A stretch of 64,000 bases of DNA from VRUE01 sp963728365 (GTDB lineage: Bacteria > Actinomycetota > Thermoleophilia > Solirubrobacterales > 70-9). The notes beneath the pieces were generated by a model. That model searched no databases, was not told the origin of the DNA, and was given only the letters and a program-made list of their open reading frames with translations. Both the position numbers and the translations under genes were made by a program. The DNA lies in assembly GCA_963728365.1 (NCBI GenBank), contig CAVSJI010000001.1, positions 186,001-250,000 on the forward strand, in the 5' to 3' direction. This document shows positions 7,608 to 18,296 of this stretch, piece by piece. Within the stretch, counting starts at the first letter, position 1. Each line of letters starts with the position of its first letter.

Positions 7608-8128
7608 ACGCGGCTCGCCGGGCGCAGATCCTGGTTGGGGGAGCGCTCGTCTCGGCCCTGGTCCTGGTCGGCGTCTACCTGGCTGCGGGCGGCGCCTCCT
7701 ACGCGCCCGCCAAGACGCAGGACCCCTGCAAGGCGCGACCCTGGCGCAATCCCGAAGGCCTGGCCCAGATCGCCGAACAGTTCTCGCTCTCGGCGCTCGA
7801 CGGGGCGGCCTGCAAGCTCGGCGTCAGTCGCGAGACCCTCGCCCAGGCGCTGGCCTCCTCCGATGCCCGCCAGCGTTTCGCCCGGCGCTACGACCTGACC
7901 GACGCCCAGATCGCCCGTGCCGTGCGCGCCGGGCTGCTGCGCGCAGTGGACGACGCCGAACGCGCCGGCGCCCTCAGTCCGCTGATCGGCGAACCGCTGC
8001 GCGAAACCCTGCGCAGCATCGACCTCGAAGAAGCGATCGAACTGATCAACGACGCGGAATCGCTGCTCGGCAACGTGGAAGGCCTGCTGGGCCCCGCCCA
8101 GGAACTGCTCGAAGGCTTCCTGCCCTAA
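7604..8128 (+). CDS. Membrane-anchored or secreted protein of unknown function
   Basis: This 174-aa protein has one N-terminal membrane segment (residues about 8-28), then a mostly alpha-helical extracytoplasmic domain. Cys residues near 42 and 70 may pair. A repeated helical pattern rich in Ala, Leu and Glu runs to the end. The GTG start overlaps the MFS stop (GTGA), so it is coupled to the permease and may assist it. I recognise no family. Confidence 0.7.
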   Translation: MNAARRAQILVGGALVSALVLVGVYLAAGGASYAPAKTQDPCKARPWRNPEGLAQIAEQFSLSALDGAACKLGVSRETLAQALASSDARQRFARRYDLTDAQIARAVRAGLLRAVDDAERAGALSPLIGEPLRETLRSIDLEEAIELINDAESLLGNVEGLLGPAQELLEGFLP

Positions 8129-8140
8129 GCCGCCCCCGGG

Positions 8141-8180
8141 CGCGGGGGCCTGTCCATATCTGATTCTTCAGGCCCTCGCG
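8141..8180. terminator. Hairpin between convergent genes (bidirectional terminator)
   Basis: Arms 8141-8152 (cgcgggggcctg) and 8169-8180 pair at 11 of 12 positions with a 16-nt loop. It sits 12 bp after the stop of the plus-strand gene and about 27 bp beyond the stop of the minus-strand HTH gene. There is no clear T-run. Confidence 0.5.
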
Positions 8181-8207
8181 GAGCAGAGGAGGCGGCGCCC
8201 GGCCGGT

Positions 8208-8465
8208 CTACTTCTTGATCCGGAATTTGCGCCGCTGCGAGTTCCAGGTGACGCCCTCGCAGAGCTCGTCGGGGGTCGTGTCGAGCGAGCCGGCCAGCTT
8301 TACGATCGTGCCCATGCGGGGCTCGCGGCCGCCGCGCTCGAGCAGCGAGATCTCGGTTCGGTGCAGGTCGCACATGTGGCCGAGCTCTTCCTGGGAGACC
8401 CCGGCTTTCTGGCGAGCCTTGCGCAGGTTTGTGGCAAAACGTTCCCTTGGTTTCATTTGCGGCAT
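8208..8465 (-). CDS. Small XRE-family HTH DNA-binding protein
   Basis: This 85-aa protein is a lambda-repressor-like helix-turn-helix: 'FATNLRKARQKAGVSQEELG' followed by 'HMCDLHRTEISLLERGGREP' and 'MGTIVKLAGSLDTTPDELCE'. It ends in a short basic tail, 'SQRRKFRIKK'. Proteins of this size are stand-alone transcription regulators. The ATG at 8465 is the only sensible start. The nearest minus-strand gene upstream is the DoxX-like gene. The target is unknown. Confidence 0.88.
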   Translation of the reverse strand: MPQMKPRERFATNLRKARQKAGVSQEELGHMCDLHRTEISLLERGGREPRMGTIVKLAGSLDTTPDELCEGVTWNSQRRKFRIKK

Positions 8466-8535
8466 TCTCTGTCTGCGACGACAGAATCGCTACAGCCAAA
8501 ACATTGCGTGGCGAAACGCCATGTTTATACACGTA

Positions 8536-8901
8536 TCAGGCGCGCGTCGCGCGCCAGACCCAGAGCATCGCCAGCGGCTGCAAAGGCAGCCGCGCCCACA
8601 GCGCCCAGCGGGGGACCCGGTTGAGATCCAGCCCCCGCACCTGCCCGGGATTGAGCGCCATATGCAGGTTGGCGGGGAAGACCGCGATCAGCAGCGCGAG
8701 CAGCCACCAACGCCCAAAGCGCCGCGTGCGCGGCGAGAGCACAGCTACGCCCCCGACGATCTCAGCCACCCCGCTGACTGCCACAGCCTCCCGCTTGGGC
8801 AGCGAGGGTGGCACGATCGCCTCGTAACTGCGCGGAATCACGAAGTGCATCGCCCCCGCGAAGCCGAAGAACCCAGCCAAAGCTCTCTGCGAGCGGCTCA
8901 T
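8536..8901 (-). CDS. DoxX-family small membrane protein
   Basis: A roughly 120-aa protein with four hydrophobic helices: 'RALAGFFGFAGAMHFVIP', 'AVSGVAEIVGGVAVL', 'WWLLALLIAVFPANLHMAL' and 'PLQPLAMLWVWRA'. The pattern, including 'GAMHFVIPRSYEAIVPPSLP', is typical of the DoxX/DoxX-like family, linked to quinone or thiosulfate metabolism in some organisms but usually of unknown role. ATG 8901 is preferred; a GTG at 8943 would add 14 residues. It is divergent from uvrB. Confidence 0.8.
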   Translation of the reverse strand: MSRSQRALAGFFGFAGAMHFVIPRSYEAIVPPSLPKREAVAVSGVAEIVGGVAVLSPRTRRFGRWWLLALLIAVFPANLHMALNPGQVRGLDLNRVPRWALWARLPLQPLAMLWVWRATRA

Positions 8902-8957
8902 CGAGCGCCAGTCTAAAGGGGCTTCAGGTGGAGAGGGCCCCACCCGGCACAGGCCCT

Positions 8958-10967
8958 ATGGTGGTCCTCGTGCCCGACTTCGAGCTCAACCCCGCCTACA
9001 CGCCGGCCGCCGACCAGCCGAAGGCGATTGCCGGGCTGGCCCAGGGGGTCGAGGCGGGGGAACGCTTCCAGACGCTGCTCGGCGCCACCGGGACCGGCAA
9101 GACGTTCACGATGGCGGGCGTGATCGCGGCGGTGCAGCGGCCCTCGCTGGTGATCGCCCACAACAAGACGCTCGCCGCGCAGCTCTGCAACGAGTTCCGC
9201 GAGTTCTTCCCCGAGAACGCGGTCGAGTACTTCGTCTCCTACTACGACTACTACCAGCCCGAGGCCTACGTCCCCGCCCAGGACCTCTACATCGAGAAGG
9301 ACTCCTCGATCAACGACGAGATCGACCGCCTGCGCCACGCCGCCACCGCGGCGCTCTTCGCCCGCCGCGACGTGATCATCGTCGCCTCGGTCTCCTGCAT
9401 CTACGGGATCGGCTCGCCCCAGGTCTACAACGAAAAAATGCAGCTCTTCAAAGTCGGCGAGCAGATCGACCGCGACGAGGTGTTGCGCAAGCTAATCAAG
9501 ATGCAGTACCAGCGCAACGACTCGGTGCTCGGCCGCGGCAGCTTCCGGGTGCGCGGCGAGGTTCTGGAGATCATGCCCTCCTACGCCGAGTCGGCCTACC
9601 GGATCGCGCTCTTCGGCGACGAGATCGAGGGCATCCAGCACTTCGACCCGCTGACCGGCGAGGTGCTCGACACGATCGACCACGTCTCGGTCTGGCCGGC
9701 GTCGCACTACGTGACCCGCGACGAGACGCTGGAGCGCGCGGTCGAGGAAATCCGCGCCGAGCTGAACGCGCGCACCGCCGAGCTCGAGGCCGAGGGCAAG
9801 CAGCTCGAGGCGCACCGGCTGCGTCAGCGCACCGCCTATGACATCGAGATGCTCAAGGAGATCGGCTTTACCTCGGGGATCGAGAACTACTCGCGGATCC
9901 TCGACGGCCGCCCGCCGGGCAGCCCGCCGCACACCCTGATCGACTACTTCCCCGACGACTTCGTCGTCTTCGCCGACGAGTCCCACCAGACGATCCCCCA
10001 GATCGGCGGCATGTACGAGGGGGACCGCTCGCGCAAGCAGACCCTGGTCGACTACGGCTTCCGCCTGCCCTCGGCGATCGACAACCGGCCGCTCAAGTTC
10101 GACGAGTTCCTCGAACGGGTGCCGCAGCTGGTGATGGTCTCGGCGACGCCCGGACCGTTCGAGCGGGCTGAGTCGAGCCGCATCGTCGAGCAGATCGTGC
10201 GGCCTACCGGGATCGTCGACCCGGAGATCGAGCTGCGCCCGACCAAGAACCAGATCGACGACCTGATGAACCAGATCAAGGCCGTCGCCAAGGCGGGCGA
10301 CCGGGTGCTGGTCACGACGCTGACCAAGAAGATGGCCGAGGACCTGACCGAGTACCTGCTCGAGTATGGCGTCCGCGTCCGCTACCTCCACTCCGAGATC
10401 GACACCCTGGAACGGATCCAGATCGTCCGCGACCTGCGGCTCGGCGAGTACGACGTGCTGGTCGGGGTCAACCTGCTGCGCGAGGGGCTCGACCTGCCTG
10501 AGGTCTCGCTGGTCGCGATCCTCGACGCCGACAAGGAGGGCTTCCTGCGCGGCGAGACCAGCCTCGTGCAGACGATCGGCCGGGCGGCGCGCAACGTCGG
10601 CGGCCGGGTGCTGATGTACGCCGATCGGGAGACCGAGGCGATGCGGGCAGCGCTGCGCGAGACCGAGCGCCGCCGGGCCATCCAGCTCGCCTACAACGAG
10701 GAGCACGGGATCACGCCGGAGACGGTGCGCAAGGGGATCTCGGAGATGAGCGAGTTCCTGGCGATGGAGGACCGCGCGCCGCGCAAGCGCCGCAGCAAGC
10801 GGGCGGCCGATTTCGCCAGTCCGGAAGAGCTCGAGCGGACGATCGTCTCGCTCGAGGAGGAGATGCTCGCCGCCGCCGACGACCTGCGCTTCGAGGAGGC
10901 GGCGCGGCTGCGGGACGAGCTGAAGGAGTTGCGTCGGGACCTCGATGGGATGCGCGCCGGGGCGTAG
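8958..10967 (+). CDS. uvrB: UvrABC excision nuclease subunit B
   Basis: UvrB verifies DNA damage after loading by UvrA and forms the pre-incision complex with UvrC. This 669-aa protein shows Walker A 'GATGTGKTFT', the beta-hairpin region 'YYDYYQPEAYVP' that inserts into DNA, 'DESHQTIPQIGGMYEGDRSR', helicase motifs through 'QTIGRAARN', and a C-terminal UVR motif for UvrC binding ('LRFEEAARLRDELKEL'). Length is normal. ATG 8958 is chosen; GTG 8970 ('VPDFEL') also fits. uvrA lies 3 kb downstream on the same strand but in a separate unit. A three-tier hairpin follows directly. Confidence 0.97.
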   Translation: MVVLVPDFELNPAYTPAADQPKAIAGLAQGVEAGERFQTLLGATGTGKTFTMAGVIAAVQRPSLVIAHNKTLAAQLCNEFREFFPENAVEYFVSYYDYYQPEAYVPAQDLYIEKDSSINDEIDRLRHAATAALFARRDVIIVASVSCIYGIGSPQVYNEKMQLFKVGEQIDRDEVLRKLIKMQYQRNDSVLGRGSFRVRGEVLEIMPSYAESAYRIALFGDEIEGIQHFDPLTGEVLDTIDHVSVWPASHYVTRDETLERAVEEIRAELNARTAELEAEGKQLEAHRLRQRTAYDIEMLKEIGFTSGIENYSRILDGRPPGSPPHTLIDYFPDDFVVFADESHQTIPQIGGMYEGDRSRKQTLVDYGFRLPSAIDNRPLKFDEFLERVPQLVMVSATPGPFERAESSRIVEQIVRPTGIVDPEIELRPTKNQIDDLMNQIKAVAKAGDRVLVTTLTKKMAEDLTEYLLEYGVRVRYLHSEIDTLERIQIVRDLRLGEYDVLVGVNLLREGLDLPEVSLVAILDADKEGFLRGETSLVQTIGRAARNVGGRVLMYADRETEAMRAALRETERRRAIQLAYNEEHGITPETVRKGISEMSEFLAMEDRAPRKRRSKRAADFASPEELERTIVSLEEEMLAAADDLRFEEAARLRDELKELRRDLDGMRAGA

Positions 10968-10971
10968 GGGT

Positions 10972-11089
10972 AGGTGGGTCCCGGCGGGGGTTCCGCTTAA
11001 CTTTTTTTCGAGGTCTCGGCCGGCTTTGCCGGCCGAGCCTGGATAACGAAAAAAAGTACAAGACGCTCCACCCCCGCCGGGACCCACCT
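10972..11089. repeat. Three-tier nested inverted repeat after uvrB
   Basis: Outer arms 10972-10990 and 11071-11089 are perfect 19-bp complements (aggtgggtcccggcggggg). Middle arms 11000-11010 (actttttttcg) and 11047-11057 are perfect over 11 bp. Inner arms 11015-11024 (ctcggccggc) and 11028-11037 are perfect over 10 bp with a 3-nt loop. The middle T-run could act as a U-tract after the inner... stem only on the opposite strand. It may work as a terminator, but the size and nesting suggest an inserted palindromic element. Confidence 0.8.
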
Positions 11090-11120
11090 CTGCGGCGCCG
11101 TTCGTGAGAGCATCGAGGCT

Positions 11121-12596
11121 GTGACGGTTTGTGAGGAGCTTGGCGAGTGGGTGGCGGGTCTCCGGGTTGGGGATCTGCCGGGGAGTGTGCGTGAGCGGGC
11201 TGAGCTGCAGGCGCTGAGCATTGCTGCGGGGCGGGCGGCTGGAGAAGCTGCCGCCGCGCCGTTTGAGGTGGCCGCGCCGGAGGGGGCGGTGGGGGAGATC
11301 TATCGGTCGGCGGTGGCTTCGATCGCACACGACTGGGACGACTACCTGTTCATGGGGCATACGGGGCACTCCGCCGTGCCCGCGGCTGCGGCCTTCGCCG
11401 AAGGCGATGCCGAGCGCGAGCTGCTCGCCCGGGTCGCCGCCAACGAGGTTGCCGGCAGGCTCGGGGCGGCGCTCTTCTTCGGGCCCCACAACGGCCAGTT
11501 CTGGGCCTCGATCCACTGCGCTTCGGCCGCCGTCGCCGCCGCGATCGGGCTCGGCCTCGACGCCGAGCGCGCGGCCCATGCCCTGGCGATCGCTCTCTAC
11601 CAGCCGCCCTACGGGATGTGGCCCGGGTTCATGGGGCCGCAGACGAAGCTCCTGACGGCGGCCGAGCCGGCGGCGCTCGGCGCACGCGCCGCGCTGCTGG
11701 CGGCGGAGGGGGTGAGCGGGGCCCTCGACGTGATCGAGCACCCGCGGGGTGTCCTCGCGGCGCTTTCCTTCGCGCCGCAGCCGGGGATGCTGACGGGGCT
11801 GGGCGAGGTCTGGCTGACCGACACGCTCGCCTTCAAGCGACTGCCTGGCTGTGCCTACCTGCAGTCGGTCGGCGAGGCGGCGCTGGCCGCCGAGGTGCGG
11901 GCCGAGGAGGTCGAGCGCATCGAGATCGAGGCCGGCTGGCTCACCTGCGAGATGGAGGAGCTCGGCGCCGGCGAGGGCCTCTCGGCGGTGCGGGTCAACT
12001 TCTCGGCCCGGCTGAGCGCGGCGGTCGCCCTGATCGCGGGACGGCTGACGCCGGCCGAGCTGACGCCGGACTGGCTCTCCCGGCACGAGGGCGCGATCCG
12101 TGACCTCGCGGGCCGCATGCGCGTCGTCCATGACCCGGCGCTGACCGCCCAGACCCTGCGCGGCTCGATCGAAGCCGGCGGCACCCCGGCGCTCGGCCTC
12201 GGCGACCTGCTGCGCATCCGCCGCCGACTCGGCGACGCCGGCATGGAGGGGGCGAACCCTGCCTCGGCTGTGCTCGGTGCCCTGCGCAGCGAACCAAAGT
12301 TGCGCCGGGCCGTCGCCAACTCGCTGCGTCGCCGCCTATCGGGTGGGGGCGGCACGATCGCGGCGCTCGATACCGCGGCGCTGCGCGTCACCTTCCCCAG
12401 CCGGCTGCGCATCCGCCTGCGCGACGGCTCGACTTGCCTCGTGGAGGGCAGCGAGCCCGGGTCCTGCGGCCATCCGCTCGCCGAACAGCGCGCCGTTGTC
12501 GAGGAGCGCCTCGCGGTCGCTCAGCTGGCTGCCGCGGGTGCGGTCCGAGGAGCTCGAGGCGGAGGCGGCCCGCGCCTGAGCCGGAGCGGCAGTTGA
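11121..12596 (+). CDS. MmgE/PrpD family protein
   Basis: This 491-aa protein resembles the MmgE/PrpD family of 2-methylcitrate dehydratase-like and cis-aconitate decarboxylase-like enzymes. The N-terminal helical domain includes 'IAHDWDDYLFMGHTGHSAVP', corresponding to the conserved Asp and His-Pro-Gly region. The C-terminal half carries the smaller domain. The family removes or adds water or CO2 on methylcitrate-like acids; the substrate here is unknown. The usual 'HPG' reads 'HTG', so activity is uncertain. The GTG start at 11121 is about 30 bp after the large inverted repeat. The gene stands alone and ends at a strong hairpin. Confidence 0.75.
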   Translation: MTVCEELGEWVAGLRVGDLPGSVRERAELQALSIAAGRAAGEAAAAPFEVAAPEGAVGEIYRSAVASIAHDWDDYLFMGHTGHSAVPAAAAFAEGDAERELLARVAANEVAGRLGAALFFGPHNGQFWASIHCASAAVAAAIGLGLDAERAAHALAIALYQPPYGMWPGFMGPQTKLLTAAEPAALGARAALLAAEGVSGALDVIEHPRGVLAALSFAPQPGMLTGLGEVWLTDTLAFKRLPGCAYLQSVGEAALAAEVRAEEVERIEIEAGWLTCEMEELGAGEGLSAVRVNFSARLSAAVALIAGRLTPAELTPDWLSRHEGAIRDLAGRMRVVHDPALTAQTLRGSIEAGGTPALGLGDLLRIRRRLGDAGMEGANPASAVLGALRSEPKLRRAVANSLRRRLSGGGGTIAALDTAALRVTFPSRLRIRLRDGSTCLVEGSEPGSCGHPLAEQRAVVEERLAVAQLAAAGAVRGARGGGGPRLSRSGS

Positions 12597-12599
12597 AGG

Positions 12600-12640
12600 G
12601 ACGGGGCGCCGCGGGTTTGTCCAGCCCGCGGCGCCCCGTC
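12600..12640. terminator. Strong 16-bp hairpin terminator
   Basis: Perfect arms 12600-12615 (gacggggcgccgcggg) and 12625-12640 with a 9-nt loop (tttgtccag). It lies 3 bp after the MmgE/PrpD stop and about 17 bp from the end of the convergent SnoaL-like gene, so it could serve both. No T-run is seen. Confidence 0.75.
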
Positions 12641-12656
12641 GCCGTTCGGCTCCTCC

Positions 12657-13037
12657 CTAGGCCAGGACCTTGGCGGCCTTTGCGCTGTCGGCGTAGAACT
12701 CGCCGCGCGCGATTCGGCCGTCAGCGTCGAACTTGATCAGGTGGGCGAAGGGCGACTCGAAGCTGCCGCCCTCGTTGCCGGCGCGCTGCGTGCCCCGCAC
12801 GACGACCCACTCGCCGGCGTCGATGAACTCCTCCGGCTCGACCGTGAACGACGTCCAGTAGTTGGGGATCTGCGCGAAGTTGCCGATGATCGCGTCCCGG
12901 CCGCGGGTCTCGCCGCCGAGCGGCAGCTCGTCGGACGTCAGCCAGGAGCCGTCCTCGGCCATCATCTCCTTCAGCGCTTCCAAGTCGCCTCGGCCGAAAG
13001 CCTCGTATGCGGATCGGGCGGCGTCGAGGTTCGACAT
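12657..13037 (-). CDS. SnoaL-like / NTF2-fold protein
   Basis: This 126-aa protein has the cone-shaped NTF2/SnoaL pattern: 'ARSAYEAFGRGDLEALKEMM' at the N-terminus, then 'GRDAIIGNF', 'GEWVVVRGTQRA' and the end strand 'LIKFDADGRIARGEFYAD'. Family members are ketosteroid-isomerase-like enzymes or small-ligand binders; the ligand cannot be read from sequence. ATG 13037 is followed by the standard start of the family. It is a single gene, divergent from the thioredoxin-like gene. Confidence 0.85.
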   Translation of the reverse strand: MSNLDAARSAYEAFGRGDLEALKEMMAEDGSWLTSDELPLGGETRGRDAIIGNFAQIPNYWTSFTVEPEEFIDAGEWVVVRGTQRAGNEGGSFESPFAHLIKFDADGRIARGEFYADSAKAAKVLA

Positions 13038-13196
13038 CTCATTCTCCTCTGTTCGCTGGGCCCTGCCTCGCGAACACGCTACTGCCGGCCCCGAAGTTGC
13101 GCAAGGCTTCTTAACCGTCAGAGGCCCCGCCGCTCGCGCTGTTCCGCATCCTCAAGACGCGCTGGGGAAGCAGCGAAGCGAATATCCTGCGGCACC

Positions 13197-13934
13197 GTGG
13201 CGGTCGACGTCGGCGAGAGCACATTTGAGCGCGAGGTGGTGGAGCGCTCGCAGACGGTGCCCGTGGTCGTCGACTTCTGGGCGGAGTGGTGCGGGCCATG
13301 CCGGACGCTGACCCCGGCGTTGGAGGCCGCCGAGGCGGCGCGTTTCGGCAAGGTCGTCCTCGCCAAGGTCGACGTCGACGCCAATCAGGCGCTCGCGGCG
13401 CGTTTCGGGGTGCAGGGCATTCCCGCGGTGAAGGCCTTCCGCGACGGCCAGGTAGTCGCCGAGTTCGTCGGTGCCGTGCCGAAGGCGAAGGTCGACGAGC
13501 TCTTCGATTCGCTTGTCCCCTCGCGCGCCGACGAGCTGCTGGCGGCGGGCGACGAGCTCTCCCTGCGCGAGGCCTCCGAACTGGAGCCCCGCCGCGCCGA
13601 GATAGCCGTCGCCCTGGCCCGCGCTCGCCTCGAGCGCGGCGCCGACGACGAGGCCCTGGAGGCGGTCAAGAGCCACGAGGGCGACTTCGCCGCCGAGGGC
13701 ATCGCCGCTCGGATCGAACTGGCCAAAGGCGGAATCGGGAGCGATGCCTTCGAGGCTCTCGACCGCGGTGAGCGCGAGCGAGCCCTCGACCTCCTCCTCG
13801 CCTCTTTCGCCGGCGCCGACGAGGACACCCGAGAGCAGCTCCGCCGCGCCGTAATCGGCATCCTCACTGACCTCGACCCCGCCGACCCCACCGCAGCCAC
13901 CTACCGCCGCCGCCTGGCCACGGCTCTGTACTGA
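13197..13934 (+). CDS. Thioredoxin-TPR co-chaperone, YbbN/CnoX-like
   Basis: This 245-aa protein has an N-terminal thioredoxin domain with active site WCGPC at residues 31-35, in the context 'VVVDFWAEWCGPCRTLTPAL', and the cis-Pro loop 'GIPAVKAF'. From about residue 110 helical TPR-like repeats follow, as in YbbN/CnoX proteins that protect substrates of chaperones during oxidative stress. Proteobacterial CnoX has an SxxC site, so the intact CxxC here predicts real reductase activity. The GTG start is chosen at the beginning of the thioredoxin fold. The upstream open frame only reads through the antisense of the neighbour. Confidence 0.88.
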   Translation: MAVDVGESTFEREVVERSQTVPVVVDFWAEWCGPCRTLTPALEAAEAARFGKVVLAKVDVDANQALAARFGVQGIPAVKAFRDGQVVAEFVGAVPKAKVDELFDSLVPSRADELLAAGDELSLREASELEPRRAEIAVALARARLERGADDEALEAVKSHEGDFAAEGIAARIELAKGGIGSDAFEALDRGERERALDLLLASFAGADEDTREQLRRAVIGILTDLDPADPTAATYRRRLATALY

Positions 13935-13999
13935 CCATACCGGCGGAAAGTGCGACATCTACGACGTGAAGAGAGAGGGGAACATCTGTTCGGCTGCCT

Positions 14000-16894
<2,895 letters not shown>

Positions 16895-17129
16895 CGAACC
16901 GTCCCGGGCATCGCCCCGGAATCCGCCTCATTACCAGGGGAAAAAGGGCCGGCGCGTCAGTAGCTCCTACGGAAAACCTTCCGTGTCCGCCACCGATGCG
17001 CCGCCGGGGGAGCGGTGCGAGCCTGCATTCAGGTCGTTCTCCGCATGAAATGTCGGGGAAAAGGGCATCTGTGGGTGGAGGACCTCCGGTTTCGGCCGGG
17101 TCGAACAAAGGACTACAGGAGGTGGATCG
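16895..17129 (+). promoter_or_regulatory. 235-bp leader region before xylF with repeated GGGGAAAA(A)GGGC boxes
   Basis: The box GGGGAAAAAGGGC occurs at 16937-16949 and GGGGAAAAGGGC at 17054-17065, about 117 bp apart and in the same orientation. A short palindrome, acggaa-aacc-ttccgt, lies near 16970-16985. A strong Shine-Dalgarno (aggagg, 17118-17123) precedes the GTG of xylF. The boxes could be operators of a sugar-responsive regulator, or remnants of family C arms, which share ggggaaaagg. I see no convincing -35/-10 pair. Confidence 0.4.
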
Positions 17130-18224
17130 GTGAGATCGACGAGAGCCAAGATCGGATTGGCGGCGATCGCGGCGGGCGGCCTGGTGGCCGTCTCCCTGAT
17201 CGCGGCCGGTTGTGGAGGCGGCGGTGGGGGTGGGCCGAAGATCGCGCTCCTCCTCCCCGAGTCGAAGACCAGCCGCTACGAAGCCCACGACAGGCCGGAA
17301 TTCGAAGAAAAGGTCGAAGAAATCTGCGAAGACTGCGAAATCATCTACTCGAACGCCAACCAGAGCACCTCCGAACAGCAGTCCCAGGCCGAAGCGGCGC
17401 TGACGCAGGGCGTCGACGTGATGGTCCTCGACCCGGTCGACGCGACCGCCGTCGGTTCCGTCGTCAAGAAGGCCAACGAAGAAGGCGTGCCGGTGGTCAG
17501 CTATGACCGGCTCATCCTCAACTCGGAAATCGACTACTACATCTCCTTCGACAACGAAAAGGTCGGCGAACTCCAGGCCGAAACCCTCAGCGAAAAGCTG
17601 AAAGAAGAAGGCAACGACAGCGGCCCGATCGTGATGATCAACGGCGCGCCGACCGATCCCAACGCGGGCCAGTTCAAGGCCGGCGCCCACAAAGGATTCA
17701 ACTCCACCGGCGTCGACATCGCCAAGGAATACGACACGCCGGACTGGAGCCCCGACCAGGCCCAGAACGAGATGCAGCAGGCGATCACCGCGCTCGGCAA
17801 GAGCGGCTTCAACGCCGTCTACGCCGCCAACGACGGCACCGCGGGCGGCGCGATCGCGGCGATGAAGTCGGCCGGCATCGAACCGGCCTCGAAGCCGACC
17901 ACCGGTCAGGACGCCGAACTGGAAGCGATCCAGCGGATCCTCGCCGGCGAACAGTTCATGACGGTCTACAAGGCGATCAAGCCCGAGGCGTACGCAGCGG
18001 CTGAAATCGCGGTTGCCCTGGCCGAAGAAGAAGAAGTGCCGGCCGGCCTGGTCAACGCCAAGACGGACAACGAACTGGAAGAAGTGCCCTCGGTTCTGCT
18101 CGAACCGGTTGCCGTCACCGACGAAAACATCAACGAAACGGTCGTCAAGGACGAATTCTGGACGGCCTCGGAAATCTGTACGCAGCCCTACAAGAAGGCC
18201 TGCGAAGAAGCCGGGATCGAATAG
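17130..18224 (+). CDS. xylF: Xylose-type ABC transporter substrate-binding lipoprotein
   Basis: This periplasmic-binding-protein-like lipoprotein of 364 aa has a signal peptide and lipobox 'LIAAGC' followed by a Gly run. The body closely matches XylF: 'GVPVVSYDRLILNSEIDYYI', 'SFDNEKVGELQAETL', 'AANDGTAGGAIAAMKSAGI' and 'TGQDAELEAIQRILAGEQFM'. It would capture D-xylose or a related pentose outside the membrane and pass it to XylH. The GTG start follows aggagg. Nearly all Glu codons are GAA, while xylG and xylH use mostly GAG. A 14-bp hairpin separates it from xylG. Confidence 0.93.
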   Translation: MRSTRAKIGLAAIAAGGLVAVSLIAAGCGGGGGGGPKIALLLPESKTSRYEAHDRPEFEEKVEEICEDCEIIYSNANQSTSEQQSQAEAALTQGVDVMVLDPVDATAVGSVVKKANEEGVPVVSYDRLILNSEIDYYISFDNEKVGELQAETLSEKLKEEGNDSGPIVMINGAPTDPNAGQFKAGAHKGFNSTGVDIAKEYDTPDWSPDQAQNEMQQAITALGKSGFNAVYAANDGTAGGAIAAMKSAGIEPASKPTTGQDAELEAIQRILAGEQFMTVYKAIKPEAYAAAEIAVALAEEEEVPAGLVNAKTDNELEEVPSVLLEPVAVTDENINETVVKDEFWTASEICTQPYKKACEEAGIE

Positions 18225-18237
18225 CCCGATGGCAATC

Positions 18238-18274
18238 GACCGGGGTGGGCCAAGGGTTGCGGCCCACCCCGGTC
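18238..18274 (+). terminator. Intercistronic hairpin between xylF and xylG
   Basis: Perfect 14-bp arms 18238-18251 (gaccggggtgggcc) and 18261-18274 with a 9-nt loop. It lies 14 bp after the xylF stop, with no T-run. In binding-protein operons such hairpins commonly stabilise or partly terminate the upstream message, so the binding protein is made in excess. Confidence 0.75.
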
Positions 18275-18296
18275 ACCACCGAGGATGGGAGGGAGC

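Noticed and set aside
9492..12131. 879-aa open frame antisense to uvrB and the MmgE/PrpD gene
   Set aside because: It spans two clear genes and a hairpin and has the Arg/Asp/Leu composition of an antisense shadow.
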